In this document: positions 1 through 10,461 of the stretch, one piece after another | How positions within the stretch are numbered: the first letter of the stretch is position 1 | Layout of the letters: every line of letters starts with the position of its first letter | Translations under genes and position numbers: made by a program | Source of the DNA: M3007 sp964550795 | GTDB lineage: Bacteria > Bacteroidota > Bacteroidia > Chitinophagales > Saprospiraceae | DNA length: 64,000 nucleotides | Reading direction: 5' to 3' | Assembly: GCA_964550795.1 (NCBI GenBank) | Contig: CAZKBH010000002.1 | Span: forward strand, 62,001-126,000 | The notes under the pieces: generated by a model | Databases searched by the model: none | Told to the model about the DNA's origin: nothing | What the model saw: the letters and a program-made list of their open reading frames with translations, nothing else

Positions 1-3000
1 AGGCGTTCTAAATATACCGAACTGCAGGTAGCCAATAAGGCTTTTGAATTAGCTACCGAACAAGCGGCACTCGTTTCAAAAGATTGTGACGACTATATTT
101 TCGGCAAAAATTGTGTCAAACGGCATATTGGCTATTTTCTTGTTGGTGATGGCTACATTGAGCTTATCAAAAGAACCGGATACGCTACCCCAATCAGAGA
201 GCGTATTATTCGTGCATTTGAGAACCATTTTTCACTTTATATTTTAACGGTTTCAGTTCTTTCCCTCTCGTTTATAGGGATTTTTTGGTTGGCTTCCGGA
301 GCTGTAAGTCACAGCTTTGGCATTATTATAGCGGTAATTCTCATTGCAGTTTTCCCTGCCCTCGATTTAGCTATTTCTTTTGTCAATCGTTTTTTTGCCT
401 TTTTTTTACCACCCCGTTTGCTCCCAAAGCTCAACGATAAAACGGACATTCCAGATAGTTTAAGAACGATGGTTGTTATGCCAACCATGTTGGTCTCTTC
501 GCAAGATGCTTTGAGGCAGATTGAAAACCTGGAGGTTCATTTTTTAGGGAACCCCGATCCCGGACTTCAGTTTGCACTACTTTCTGATTTCATAGATGCG
601 CGAAAAAAGATTGCAGAAGGAGACAAAGCCATCCTGGATGCTGCAACAGAAGCCATCCATCAACTTAATCGAAAGTATCCATCCCGCTTTGGTGACCGAT
701 TTTTTATGCTTCATCGTGAGCGACTTTGGAATGCGTCTGAAAATGTGTGGATGGGATGGGAAAGAAAGCGCGGGAAACTTGAAGAGTTCAATAATTTAAT
801 TTGCGACCCGACCGCTCCAACTTCCTACACAGTTATAGTGGGTGATTTTTTGTCTAGCGCGAGCCTTTGTCCGATACAGTTTGTGATTACATTGGATGCT
901 GACACCAAATTACCACCCGGATCTGCAAAAAAATTGATCAACACCATAGCGCATCCCCTGAACAGGGCCTGGTATGACAATGAAAAAAAACGAATCACCA
1001 AAGGATATACGATTATACAACCACGCATTTCCTTTTCCCCTGAATCTGAAAAAAGCACAAGATTTTCAAAAATATTCTCAGGGAATATTGGCTTAGATCT
1101 ATACTCAGCTGCGGTGTCTGATATTTACCAGGACTTGACCGGAGAAGCTTCTTTTACAGGAAAAGGGATTTATGATGTCAGGGCTTTTCATTGTGTACTT
1201 ACCGGTCAATTTCCCGAAAATAGAATTCTATCACATGATCTTATTGAAAGTGCATTTGTAAGAACGGGACTTGCCACAGACATTGAATTGTTTGATGATT
1301 ACCCGAGTACATACAGCGCCTATACAAAAAGAAACCATCGCTGGACAAGAGGCGATTGGCAAATAGCTGCATGGTTATTTCCAAGCGTTCCTTCAGAGTC
1401 TGGTGTCATTAAAAATCCGATAAACCTATTATCGAAATGGAAGATATTTGATAACCTGCGTAGGTCGCTCCACTTCTTCTTTCTAACCATATTTTTCATT
1501 GCAGGCATATTTTGGTTGCCAGGATCTAATTGGATATGGGTGTTGGCTGCTTTTGGGATTATTGCTTTCCCTACTTACATCACGTTATCAAGTGATTTGC
1601 TCAATAGACCGGCACGTGTTCGGTGGAAACTCCACATGGTTAAAGTATGGGATAATTTGAGAATTCATCGGATTCAGGCCATGTCCACCATTGTAATTGC
1701 ACCTCATCAGGCTTTTGTTCAGTTAGATGCGATTTTTAGAACCTTGTACCGCTTAACTTTTTCAAAAAAATGGCTGCTTGAATGGTCAACCGCTTCGCAT
1801 GTCGAAAGCATCAATCAACATTCGTTGCTGAGCTACATACGGGGGATGATTTTTCCGATGCTTTTAGGCCTCGGTATATTCATCTTTGCCCTTTTTACTC
1901 ATCCTGCGCACCTCTGGGTAGTTACTCCCTTTTTTGTTTTATGGTTTAGTTCTCCTTTTTATGTTTGGTATATCAGTCAGCCTTTAGAAAAAATACAAAT
2001 CGCAATTTCAGCAGAAGAACGTTCGAGATTGCGTTTATACGCAAGGCGTACTTGGTCTTATTTTGAGCGCTTTGTGACTGAAAAGCATGGGTGGCTCCCA
2101 CCCGATAATTATCAGGAAAACCCTCCATTATCTGAAACCAGCAGAACATCCCCTACCAATATTGGCCTGGCATTAGTATCCAACACCTCAGCTTATCATT
2201 TGGGTTACATTACATTAGGGATGTTTTTGCAAAGACAACTGGATTCTTTGCAAGCAATAGTTGCGCTTGAGAAATACAAAGGACACCTGTTTAACTGGTA
2301 TACTACCGGCTCGGGCCATGTGTTGCAGCCTTCCTATATTTCTACCGTAGATTCCGGCAATCTTGCGGCAAGCCTCATCGCAGTTAAAGAAGCGGTGAAG
2401 GAGGCAATGGCTTCCAAAGCTATTTATAACACCTTTTATGCAGGATTTCATGATACCTTAACTTGTATTGACAACATAGCGGATGAACTAAAAATAGAAA
2501 TGTCTCTGAATCCAAAGGTTTTTGACGAGGTGAAAACTTTTGTAAAATCCATGCTGCACACATTAGAAAAAGCATCTACCTCCAACTTGCAAATAAGCGT
2601 TAAGCTCTTATCAGACTTAAAACAAGAGGCGGAAAAACTGCTGAACATTCAAATACCTAAACTCGACAGCTCACTGGATGATCGCAAACTTGAGAACTTC
2701 CTTTTCTGGATAGAGCGTCCTTTGGCCTATCTGAATCATGCCTTGAACGAATTACAAGCCTTAACCAAACAGGGGGAAATAGATATCCACCTTTATTCTT
2801 GCCTTGATTTACATAGCTTATTAATTGATGCATCGCAGGACGATCCATGCAAAAAACTAATAGACCAATGGTACATTCAAGCAGGAGAAATTGTACAAAT
2901 TGCAGAAGGACTAATAGATGAAATGGATTTTTCATTTCTCTACCAGAAAGAAAGAGGTTTGTTTAGTATCGGATACAATCTGGATATCGCACAATATGAC

Positions 3001-6000
3001 AAAAGCACCTATGATTTGCTGGCAAGTGAGGCGCGTATTGCTTCTTACATAGCCATTGCTAAAGGTGATGTACCGGTAGAGCATTGGTTTAGGTTGAGTA
3101 GAAGACTCACCCGAATTGAACAAAACGAAATATTGCTATCCTGGGGCGGCACCATGTTTGAGTATTTAATGCCGCTGCTCTTTTTTAAGTCTTTTGAAGA
3201 TACCATGATGGACAACACATGCCGTAATGTTATCCATTGGCAAAAAAAATACGGACATAGTCGTGGTTTTCCATGGGGCTCTTCTGAAAGTGCCTATTAT
3301 TTCCTCAATATTGATTTGCACTACCAATACCGCACTTTTGGGGCACCGGGCCTGGGTTTAAAGCGTGGCTTAGCAGATGAATATGTAATAGCACCATACG
3401 CTAGTTTACTCTCACTCATGCTTGAAATAACTGCCCCCATGAAGAATCTGAAGAAAATAGAACAGGTAGGTGGATTGGGGATTTTTGGATTTTATGACGC
3501 CATTGATTACACTCCTGCTCACCTTACAGAGGGTACGACTTTTAAGTTGGTTAAGACTTATATGGTTCACCATCATGGCATGAGCCTCATCGCCATGGAA
3601 AATGTGCTCAACGGAGAATCTACAAGAAATAGTTTCCACGCTGATCCCCGAATAAAAAGTTGTGAACTCTTACTGCAAGAGCGTATTCCAAAAGGAACAC
3701 CCATCAAAGAACCACACCCGATAGATGCTGAATTGGAGCCGAGTACAAAATCTGCCGATCAATATGTGGCAGACCATGCCGGAATTAACGAACTTGATCT
3801 AAGTCCTCCTCGTCTGCATACCCTATCAAATGGAAGCTTTTCAACGGTGATAACACATGCCGGTAGCGGTTATGCCAAAACGGAAGGCATCACATTAAAC
3901 GGCTGGAAAGCAGACACTACAACAGATCCGCTGGGATTGTATTTCTACATTAAAGATATAGAAAGTGGAGCGTTTTGGTCTGCGATGCATCAGCCGGTGA
4001 AACGTAAACCCGATCGCTACGATACCTGGTTTCACAATGGCAAAGTGATATGTTCGCGTGTGGACAATTGGATCGAGACCACTTCAGAAATATGCGTATC
4101 CCCTGATCATCCTATTGAACTTAGGAAACTCACTTTTACCAACTATTCCGATCGCAAAAGAGTACTTGAAATTACGAGCTATGCCGAAATAATGCTCAAT
4201 GGCTTAGCACATCATAACGCTCATCCGGCATTCTCTAAGTTATTTATTGAAACAGAATATATTGAAGAGAACTATGCTATTCTGGCCAAAAGAAGGCCAC
4301 GAAGCGAGGAAGAATCCCCCATGTATCTGATTCACACCTTTGCCTGTAGCAATCAAATTCACGTAGTCAAACCCGTTGGCTTTGAAACAGAAAGGTCTAA
4401 TTTTATTGGAAAAGGCAGATCGCTGAGCAATCCGATAGCATTGACAGATGGGTTTATACTCAAAAGATTTCAAGGAAATGTATCTGACCCCATTGTCAGC
4501 TTAAGAAAGCAAATCATTCTTCAACCGGGAGAAAAAGCACACCTGAGCTTTGGTCTTGGTTTTGCAAAATCCAGAGTGGAGGCGTTGCAAATTGCCAATA
4601 TTTATGACAGTCAGCTGGCAGTCAACAGAGCTTTTGATCTCGCATCCATTTATGGCATGGTAGAGCTGAATCACATGGGCATACGGGCGAGTCAAGCACA
4701 TCTTTTCCAAAAACTTTCCTCCTATCTCTTGTTTAGTGTACCCACTTTCAGGGCAGACACACAAACGCTTCTTTCTAATCGCAAAAAGCAAGCAGATCTA
4801 TGGGCTTATGGTATTTCAGGTGATTTTCCACTGATTATTTTCCGCATCAACGAGACCAATCAGCTAAAACAAGTAAAACTCTTACTGAAAGCACATTCTT
4901 TTTGGCGCAAGCGGGGTATCGAATCCGAACTTCTCATCATCAATGAGCACGCACCCGGGTATATAGACGAAGTTCAGGAGGCCATCCAAGTAGCTATTGA
5001 ATCCTCTTTTGAGCGAGAAGTATTCAACAAAAGAGGTGGAGTCTTTATTTACAGAGCAGATAAAATACAGGCTGAGGCCTTAATACTTTTGTTGAGTGTA
5101 GCACACGTGGTTTGGAACAAGCAATTGCCTAATCTATCCAAAACACTTCTGCAGAACGAAACCGAATCCTGGTATTCTAATCATCATGAAAGCATGTACA
5201 GGCCTCTAAAAGCATGGAAGGCTTTGGACGAAGAGATACATGAAAAATGGAGGATGGGGCTTCAATTCTATAATGGCTATGGAGGCTTTTCAGCAGATGG
5301 CACTGAATATCATCTACTCATCAAAATAGACCCTCAATCAGGGGTTTCCACTTTGCCACCCGCTCCATGGATCAATGTAATTGCCAATCCAAATTTTGGT
5401 TTTACGGTTTCCGAGCGCGGTGCTGGCTATACCTGGAGTGAAAACAGCCGCGAGAATAAGCTCACTACCTGGTCTAATGACCCAATCAAAGACCCCCATT
5501 CAGAAGCTTTTTATATTCGTGATGAGGTAAATATGCATTATTGGTCACCATGTCCAGGACCTGTTGCAGCAGCAGCTTGTTATAAAGTAGTGCATGGATT
5601 TGGGTATTCAAGTTTCATATTAGAAACAAATGGATTGCAACAATCCTTACTTCAGTTTGTACATGCTAACAAAGCTTTAAAATTCTCAACACTTACCTTA
5701 AAAAATACAACATCAACAACTCAAAAACTTTCAGTATTCAGATACCTCGACAGGGTTTTGGGGGTGGATGGCTCGGTTTCTTCACGATTTGTTAATCAGG
5801 AAGCATCTACGGATGGCATTACACTTTTTGCATGCAATCACTACAACAATGAATTTGCGGGGCGAACCGTTTTTTCCACACTCATCAATCCATTAGATGG
5901 TGCTATGAATAGGTTTACGACAGACCGCAATCGATTCATTGGCCGCAATCGTTCCTTAGGTAAGCCTCTTGCTATTGAATCGGCAAAATGGCTTGATAAT

Positions 6001-7716
6001 AACATTGTTCATGGAGGAGAAGTATGTGCGGCATTTCAAACGTACTTTGAACTTGGCCCGGATGAAAGCGTCACTCTTATCTTTTTAGAGGGGGAATCTA
6101 CCAACCGCGAAACAGCCGAACAAATCATTCGTGAATTTTCCGAAATCAAGAAAGTAGAGGTTGAACTCGAGAATATTCGTACTTTTTGGAAGGATGTAGG
6201 TACTAAAGTCCGTATTTCTACACCTGATAAATCGTTGGATATGCTTGTCAATGGATGGTTGATGTACCAAAATCTATCTAGTCGCATGTGGGCACGTACA
6301 GGCTTTTACCAATCGGGAGGAGCTTTTGGATTTCGGGATCAATTGCAAGATTCCATGGCAGCATTTTATGCAGCCCCGCTCATTTGCAGAAATCAACTTT
6401 TACTTCATGCCGAGCAACAGTTTTTAGAAGGAGATGTCCTCCATTGGTGGCATCCACCCACAGGAAGAGGTATTCGATCCAAAATCACTGATGACAGGCT
6501 TTGGCTGCCTTATGTGCTTGATTTTTATTTAGCATCAACGGGAGATACTTCGATCTTATCAGAAAAAGTAAACTATATAAGTGCTCGTTCGCTTGAACCA
6601 TCCGAGCATGAGGTCTATCTGCACCCAAATACATTAGAACAACCAGATACCCTATACGTCCATTGCTGTAAGGCCATTGATATTTCATTGAAGTTTGGGG
6701 GCAATGGTCTGCCACTTATTGGCGGAGGCGATTGGAATGACGGAATGAATCGCGTAGGAGTGGCAGGAAAGGGCGAAAGTGTCTGGCTTGGATTCTTTCT
6801 GTACGATATCCTCATCAAGTTTGAGAAAATTTGCCGTAGTATGGATGATACAGCAAGAGCCGATCACTATGCTTTGACAGCCCAAGAACTGAAAGTAAAA
6901 CTCAATGAAAACGGATGGGACGGAGCATGGTACTTGAGGGCATTTTACGATGATGGCACACCTATTGGTTCTGCTGCAAACGAAGAATGTAGCATAGACG
7001 CCATTTCTCAGGCTTGGTCTATTTTTTCCGGTGTAGCTTCTCCCGAAAGAGGAAAACAAAGCCTTCAAGCCGTGGAACAACATCTGGTTTCAGAGAAAGG
7101 CAAGTTTATTCGATTGTTAAATCCTCCTTTTGATAAAACTGAAAAAGATCCAGGCTATATCAAAGGCTACATTCCTGGCGTAAGAGAAAATGGAGGGCAA
7201 TACACCCATGCTGCACTTTGGACTGTAAAAGCTTTTGCGGCAATGGGTATGGGTGAAAAGGCTGTCCATTATCTCAACATGATCAACCCCATCAATCATG
7301 CATTGGATAAAGCCTCAGCAGATATTTATAAGGTAGAGCCTTATGTGATAGCAGCAGATGTATATGGAGAAGATCCACTCACCGGACAAGGAGGCTGGAC
7401 CTGGTACACCGGTTCTGCAGGATGGATGTATCGAGTGGCATTGGAATCTATACTTGGGATTCAATTCAATGGCAATTCACTTCTTTTAAACCCTGCCATA
7501 TCGGAAAGTTGGGAAGGTTTTACAGTAGATTTGCTCTTGGATGACCATGCCACAAAGTATCATATAGAGATCATGAACCCAGACAAGCTGCAAAGCGGGC
7601 TACTTACTGGGAAAGTAGATGGCGTTGAAGTTCGATTTGGTGAAGCCCCTGCGAAAATTTTGCTGTACAAAGATGGAAAACAGCATCAAGTTCGCTTAGA
7701 TATAATTGAAGCTTAA
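1..7716 (+). CDS. NdvB-like cyclic beta-glucan synthase (GT84 + GH94), 5' partial
   Basis: The reading frame is open from base 1, so the gene runs off the left edge. 2571 residues are visible; NdvB-type synthases usually have about 2800-2900, so roughly 300 N-terminal residues are missing. An inner-membrane enzyme of this family makes beta-1,2-glucan from UDP-glucose and trims it by phosphorolysis. Visible in order: membrane segments near residues 75-120; a GT84 domain with DADTKLP near 300, SHDLIESAF near 412 and HRWTRGDWQ near 446; further membrane segments near 480-650; a glycoamylase-like domain ending in HHHGMSLIAMEN near 1190; two GH94-type beta-sandwich regions; and a C-terminal GH94 catalytic domain with GGGDWNDGMN at 2241-2250, which carries the expected general acid Asp. 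The first plausible internal start (TTG at 289) would cut away a region that clearly codes, so it is not the start. Product ring size and linkage are inferred from the family only. Confidence 0.9.
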   Translation, partial: RRSKYTELQVANKAFELATEQAALVSKDCDDYIFGKNCVKRHIGYFLVGDGYIELIKRTGYATPIRERIIRAFENHFSLYILTVSVLSLSFIGIFWLASGAVSHSFGIIIAVILIAVFPALDLAISFVNRFFAFFLPPRLLPKLNDKTDIPDSLRTMVVMPTMLVSSQDALRQIENLEVHFLGNPDPGLQFALLSDFIDARKKIAEGDKAILDAATEAIHQLNRKYPSRFGDRFFMLHRERLWNASENVWMGWERKRGKLEEFNNLICDPTAPTSYTVIVGDFLSSASLCPIQFVITLDADTKLPPGSAKKLINTIAHPLNRAWYDNEKKRITKGYTIIQPRISFSPESEKSTRFSKIFSGNIGLDLYSAAVSDIYQDLTGEASFTGKGIYDVRAFHCVLTGQFPENRILSHDLIESAFVRTGLATDIELFDDYPSTYSAYTKRNHRWTRGDWQIAAWLFPSVPSESGVIKNPINLLSKWKIFDNLRRSLHFFFLTIFFIAGIFWLPGSNWIWVLAAFGIIAFPTYITLSSDLLNRPARVRWKLHMVKVWDNLRIHRIQAMSTIVIAPHQAFVQLDAIFRTLYRLTFSKKWLLEWSTASHVESINQHSLLSYIRGMIFPMLLGLGIFIFALFTHPAHLWVVTPFFVLWFSSPFYVWYISQPLEKIQIAISAEERSRLRLYARRTWSYFERFVTEKHGWLPPDNYQENPPLSETSRTSPTNIGLALVSNTSAYHLGYITLGMFLQRQLDSLQAIVALEKYKGHLFNWYTTGSGHVLQPSYISTVDSGNLAASLIAVKEAVKEAMASKAIYNTFYAGFHDTLTCIDNIADELKIEMSLNPKVFDEVKTFVKSMLHTLEKASTSNLQISVKLLSDLKQEAEKLLNIQIPKLDSSLDDRKLENFLFWIERPLAYLNHALNELQALTKQGEIDIHLYSCLDLHSLLIDASQDDPCKKLIDQWYIQAGEIVQIAEGLIDEMDFSFLYQKERGLFSIGYNLDIAQYDKSTYDLLASEARIASYIAIAKGDVPVEHWFRLSRRLTRIEQNEILLSWGGTMFEYLMPLLFFKSFEDTMMDNTCRNVIHWQKKYGHSRGFPWGSSESAYYFLNIDLHYQYRTFGAPGLGLKRGLADEYVIAPYASLLSLMLEITAPMKNLKKIEQVGGLGIFGFYDAIDYTPAHLTEGTTFKLVKTYMVHHHGMSLIAMENVLNGESTRNSFHADPRIKSCELLLQERIPKGTPIKEPHPIDAELEPSTKSADQYVADHAGINELDLSPPRLHTLSNGSFSTVITHAGSGYAKTEGITLNGWKADTTTDPLGLYFYIKDIESGAFWSAMHQPVKRKPDRYDTWFHNGKVICSRVDNWIETTSEICVSPDHPIELRKLTFTNYSDRKRVLEITSYAEIMLNGLAHHNAHPAFSKLFIETEYIEENYAILAKRRPRSEEESPMYLIHTFACSNQIHVVKPVGFETERSNFIGKGRSLSNPIALTDGFILKRFQGNVSDPIVSLRKQIILQPGEKAHLSFGLGFAKSRVEALQIANIYDSQLAVNRAFDLASIYGMVELNHMGIRASQAHLFQKLSSYLLFSVPTFRADTQTLLSNRKKQADLWAYGISGDFPLIIFRINETNQLKQVKLLLKAHSFWRKRGIESELLIINEHAPGYIDEVQEAIQVAIESSFEREVFNKRGGVFIYRADKIQAEALILLLSVAHVVWNKQLPNLSKTLLQNETESWYSNHHESMYRPLKAWKALDEEIHEKWRMGLQFYNGYGGFSADGTEYHLLIKIDPQSGVSTLPPAPWINVIANPNFGFTVSERGAGYTWSENSRENKLTTWSNDPIKDPHSEAFYIRDEVNMHYWSPCPGPVAAAACYKVVHGFGYSSFILETNGLQQSLLQFVHANKALKFSTLTLKNTTSTTQKLSVFRYLDRVLGVDGSVSSRFVNQEASTDGITLFACNHYNNEFAGRTVFSTLINPLDGAMNRFTTDRNRFIGRNRSLGKPLAIESAKWLDNNIVHGGEVCAAFQTYFELGPDESVTLIFLEGESTNRETAEQIIREFSEIKKVEVELENIRTFWKDVGTKVRISTPDKSLDMLVNGWLMYQNLSSRMWARTGFYQSGGAFGFRDQLQDSMAAFYAAPLICRNQLLLHAEQQFLEGDVLHWWHPPTGRGIRSKITDDRLWLPYVLDFYLASTGDTSILSEKVNYISARSLEPSEHEVYLHPNTLEQPDTLYVHCCKAIDISLKFGGNGLPLIGGGDWNDGMNRVGVAGKGESVWLGFFLYDILIKFEKICRSMDDTARADHYALTAQELKVKLNENGWDGAWYLRAFYDDGTPIGSAANEECSIDAISQAWSIFSGVASPERGKQSLQAVEQHLVSEKGKFIRLLNPPFDKTEKDPGYIKGYIPGVRENGGQYTHAALWTVKAFAAMGMGEKAVHYLNMINPINHALDKASADIYKVEPYVIAADVYGEDPLTGQGGWTWYTGSAGWMYRVALESILGIQFNGNSLLLNPAISESWEGFTVDLLLDDHATKYHIEIMNPDKLQSGLLTGKVDGVEVRFGEAPAKILLYKDGKQHQVRLDIIEA

Positions 7717-8007
7717 GGGTGTACATTCTTATATCAAAATGAGGAACGATCTGCCAACAGCATCTACCCAAAAGTGGCTGTTCAGTGGTTAAATCAAGTT
7801 TTTCCGCTTAGGCGGAACAAGTTGTGCCTCTATCAAAGTTTCTGCTTGGTTGACAGTGACGTGCTTCGAAATCCGCCACCTTCGGGTAGCTGCAAACCAT
7901 TTTGACTTCATTGCACAATCATTTCCCCTCTCACCAGCTCTTCCCACAAAGCGCAACTCAATACCTCAAATCTGCTATAGTATTGCCCGCGACTATGACT
8001 TGTCTCA
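7717..8007. other. Intergenic region between convergent genes
   Basis: 291 bases between the stops of the glucan synthase and the minus-strand helicase. It holds one short hairpin, TTCCGC-TTAG-GCGGAA at 7802-7817, preceded by a T run. On the minus strand a short open stretch (about 7909-8000) could encode a decayed protein tail, but no start or family can be assigned. Confidence 0.4.
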
Positions 8008-9351
8008 CTACCCCCCCTTCCGTTTCGGCGCCTTCTTAACGGGCTTTTTATACTTCAAATCCCTCAAGTGCTTGGTCTTATTCCCCAGGTTCACTTTTTT
8101 GTTCTTGGCAGATTTTTCGTGAAAAGCACCCGTTGGCCGCGGGGGAAGTTTGAGTTGAATTTCCGGCCCGTAAAACCGTTCACTTTCAATGAGTTGTTCC
8201 GAAATAACCAATCCCTCCGGCAGCGGAAGCTCGGGGATTTGCTTCTCCATCAAAGCCTCAATCGCTTCCTGATTGGGACGTTCAGCTTCCGTGACAAAAA
8301 TGATGGAAGCCCCATCCCGGTCCGCACGGCCTGTTCTGCCAATCCGGTGAATGTAGGTTTCCGGATCCGTGGGCGTATCCACGTTGATAACATGGGTCAC
8401 ATCGGAGACATCCAGACCCCGAGCCAAAAGGTCGGTGCAAATAAGCCCCCGACACAATCCTTTATCAAAAGCGGCCACCGCGTTCAATCGGAAATTCTGC
8501 GATTTATTGGCGTGCACTATTTCAAATTGTTCCGGAAAACGCGCGTCGAGTTGTTTGTGAATCACATCGGCCATGCGTTTGGAAGGACCAAAAATCAGCA
8601 CCTTTTCCATGGTTTCGTCCGTGGCCAATAGCTGCTCGAGCAGGTTGATTTTGGTGAAAAAATTGGGAACATGATACACCCGCTGCTCAATTCGCTCCAA
8701 CGGTGTACCCGCCCGCACCGCTTCCACGAGCACTGGCCCCTGAAAAAAGGTATTGATCAGTTCATCTACTTCTTCCGACATCGTGGCAGAAAACAGCAGA
8801 CTTTGCCGTTTTCGGGGCAGTAAATCGAGGATACTGGTCAGTTGCGCCCGAAAACCGAGACTGAGCATCTCGTCCATTTCGTCAATCACAAATTGTTTGA
8901 CGTGTTTCAGGTTCAAATAGCCGCTCAGCGCCAGGTCCACCAAGCGCCCGGGCGTGGCAACCAGGACATCCAATCCCTTCATAACCACCAGTTTCTGGGT
9001 ATTGATATTCGTACCGCCGTACACGCCTTCCACACGGAGGTTCATGTACGTGGTGAGTTTTTGGATCTCGCCCACCAATTGTACCACCAGTTCCCGCGTT
9101 GGAACCACAATTAAAACACGAGGCTCTTTTTGTTTGGAAAAGCTCAACTGACGCAGGATAGGCAGCAAATACGCAAAAGTTTTTCCCGTTCCCGTCTGCG
9201 CAATCCCGACCACATCCCGGCCCGACATGATGACGGAAAACGNNNNNNNNNNCGAAAAAACCTTTTGCTGAATGAGCGTAGGTTCGGTAAGCCCCAAATC
9301 GCTGAGTGCATTCAGCAGCGGGGTGTTCAAATTCAAATCTTCAAAAGTCAT
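8008..9351 (-). CDS. DEAD-box-type RNA helicase (DEMD variant)
   Basis: ATP-dependent RNA helicase of superfamily 2. Motifs in order: Q motif (PTLIQQKVF), motif I AQTGTGKT, Ia PTRELVVQ, Ib TPGR, motif II VIDEMDEM (DEMD instead of DEAD), III SAT, V ARGLDV, VI HRIGRTGR, then a basic Lys-rich tail. I chose the ATG at 9351 (MTFEDLNL), because the Q-motif domain begins right after it and a promoter-like TACCTTCG (9372-9379) lies just upstream. The longer version from 9441 would place that promoter inside the gene. A 10-N scaffold join (9243-9252) falls between the Q motif and motif I; the flanks each encode Phe-Ser, so part of this is probably duplicated contig end. Likely roles are RNA remodelling or ribosome assembly; the exact paralogue cannot be named. 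Confidence 0.92.
   Translation of the reverse strand: MTFEDLNLNTPLLNALSDLGLTEPTLIQQKVFSXXXXFSVIMSGRDVVGIAQTGTGKTFAYLLPILRQLSFSKQKEPRVLIVVPTRELVVQLVGEIQKLTTYMNLRVEGVYGGTNINTQKLVVMKGLDVLVATPGRLVDLALSGYLNLKHVKQFVIDEMDEMLSLGFRAQLTSILDLLPRKRQSLLFSATMSEEVDELINTFFQGPVLVEAVRAGTPLERIEQRVYHVPNFFTKINLLEQLLATDETMEKVLIFGPSKRMADVIHKQLDARFPEQFEIVHANKSQNFRLNAVAAFDKGLCRGLICTDLLARGLDVSDVTHVINVDTPTDPETYIHRIGRTGRADRDGASIIFVTEAERPNQEAIEALMEKQIPELPLPEGLVISEQLIESERFYGPEIQLKLPPRPTGAFHEKSAKNKKVNLGNKTKHLRDLKYKKPVKKAPKRKGG
9243..9252. other. Scaffold join (10 N) in helicase gene
   Basis: The frame is kept if the true insert length is 1 modulo 3. Left flank ends GGAAAACG, right flank begins CGAAAAAACC. A 2-base overlap (CG) keeps frame but gives Lys-Val-Phe-Ser-Phe-Ser-Val. 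Collapsing 8 bases gives Lys-Val-Phe-Ser-Val-Ile-Met, the form usual in this family. Probably no sequence is missing. Confidence 0.75.
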
Positions 9352-9371
9352 AGCGTACAGTCTGTTTTGGG

Positions 9372-9399
9372 CGAAGGTAGGAAAGGTATGAAAAACAAA
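9372..9399 (-). promoter_or_regulatory. Putative promoter of helicase gene
   Basis: On the minus strand TTTG (9399-9396) is followed after 16 bases by TACCTTCG (9379-9372), one base off the Bacteroidota -7 consensus TAnnTTTG. Transcription would begin about 10-15 bases before the ATG at 9351. Confidence 0.4.
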
Positions 9400-9621
9400 A
9401 ACCGGCGGCTCGCCATTCAGCGAATCTGCCGGTTTTGCCATACTTTAAAAGTGGGCGGATTAAAAGAAAGAAAGTATTGGAACGGAAATCCTTATCAAGT
9501 TTACCAGCCTTAAACATCTAAGTCCGAGGCAGGGGAATGGTCCATGAATCACAAAAATCTCCCGAAACGCGAGCCAAAAGTATGCCGGATTTTTCAAATG
9601 CAAGCTATTTGACAAAAAAAC

Positions 9622-10416
9622 TCACTTCCCCGTGAAATTAGCCTTGCGTTTTTCCACGAATGCCGCAGCGCCTTCGATAAAGTCCTCGGTACCGCAGCAG
9701 TCGCCAAAAGCACGGATTTCATGTCCAAAACCATCTTCACCATCTTCAAAGTAGGCATTAACAGTCTCAATAATTTTTCTGATGGCAAGCGGTGCTTTGG
9801 TGGATATTTTTTCAATCAACTCCTTGGCTTTCACCACTTCTTCTCCAACAGCTACCACGGAATTGACCAGTCCAAGCCGCAGGGCTTCTTCTGCGCCGAT
9901 CATGTCCGCAGTCATCAGCAGTTCCATGGCCTTGGTTTTGCCGATGTATTGAATGAGCCGTTGGGTGCCGCCGTATCCGGGAATCAGGCCAAGATTTACC
10001 TCTGGCTGACCAAATTTTGCTTTTTCTCCAGCAACGCGCAGGTGACAAGCCATGGCCAATTCACATCCACCGCCCAGTGCAAAGCCATTCACGGCTGCCA
10101 CAACGGGGCGATGGAATCTTTCAATGAGGAAAAAAATATCCTGGCCACGCTGTGCAAAAGCCATGCCTTCGGTGGCACTCAGGCCGCTGAATTCCGTGAT
10201 GTCGGCGCCCGCCACGAACGCTTTTTCTCCGGCTCCAGTGAGGATGACCCCTTTGAGTCCTTCCATTTTTGGCCCTTCTTCCCCAAAAAAATGTTGAAGT
10301 TCGAGCATGGTTTGGGTATTCAGCGCATTCAGCGCTTTCTCCCGGCTGATGGTCAGGGTTGCGATGCCGTTCTCGAGCGTAATTTGTAGATTTTCGTAAG
10401 TCATGGTATTGGACAT
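9622..10416 (-). CDS. Enoyl-CoA hydratase/isomerase (crotonase family)
   Basis: 264 residues, the normal length for a short-chain crotonase that hydrates trans-2-enoyl-CoA in fatty-acid or amino-acid breakdown, in the cytoplasm. The oxyanion-hole segments are AGADI (69-73) and GGG (115-117). The two acidic catalytic residues expected of a true hydratase are both present: Glu119 in GGGCELA and Glu139 in PEVNLG. The gene begins 46 bases after the stop of the acyltransferase gene on the same strand, so it may be the third gene of an engB-acyltransferase-crotonase transcript. An alternative start is Met5. Substrate chain length cannot be read from the sequence. Confidence 0.93.
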   Translation of the reverse strand: MSNTMTYENLQITLENGIATLTISREKALNALNTQTMLELQHFFGEEGPKMEGLKGVILTGAGEKAFVAGADITEFSGLSATEGMAFAQRGQDIFFLIERFHRPVVAAVNGFALGGGCELAMACHLRVAGEKAKFGQPEVNLGLIPGYGGTQRLIQYIGKTKAMELLMTADMIGAEEALRLGLVNSVVAVGEEVVKAKELIEKISTKAPLAIRKIIETVNAYFEDGEDGFGHEIRAFGDCCGTEDFIEGAAAFVEKRKANFTGK

Positions 10417-10461
10417 TGATTTAGCTGATTATACTATGATTCTTGTGTGTTGAGTGCCATG

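Noticed and set aside
7909..8000. Minus-strand remnant (RFEVLSCALWEEL...) next to the helicase gene
   Set aside because: Too short to assign to a family; no start or stop context.
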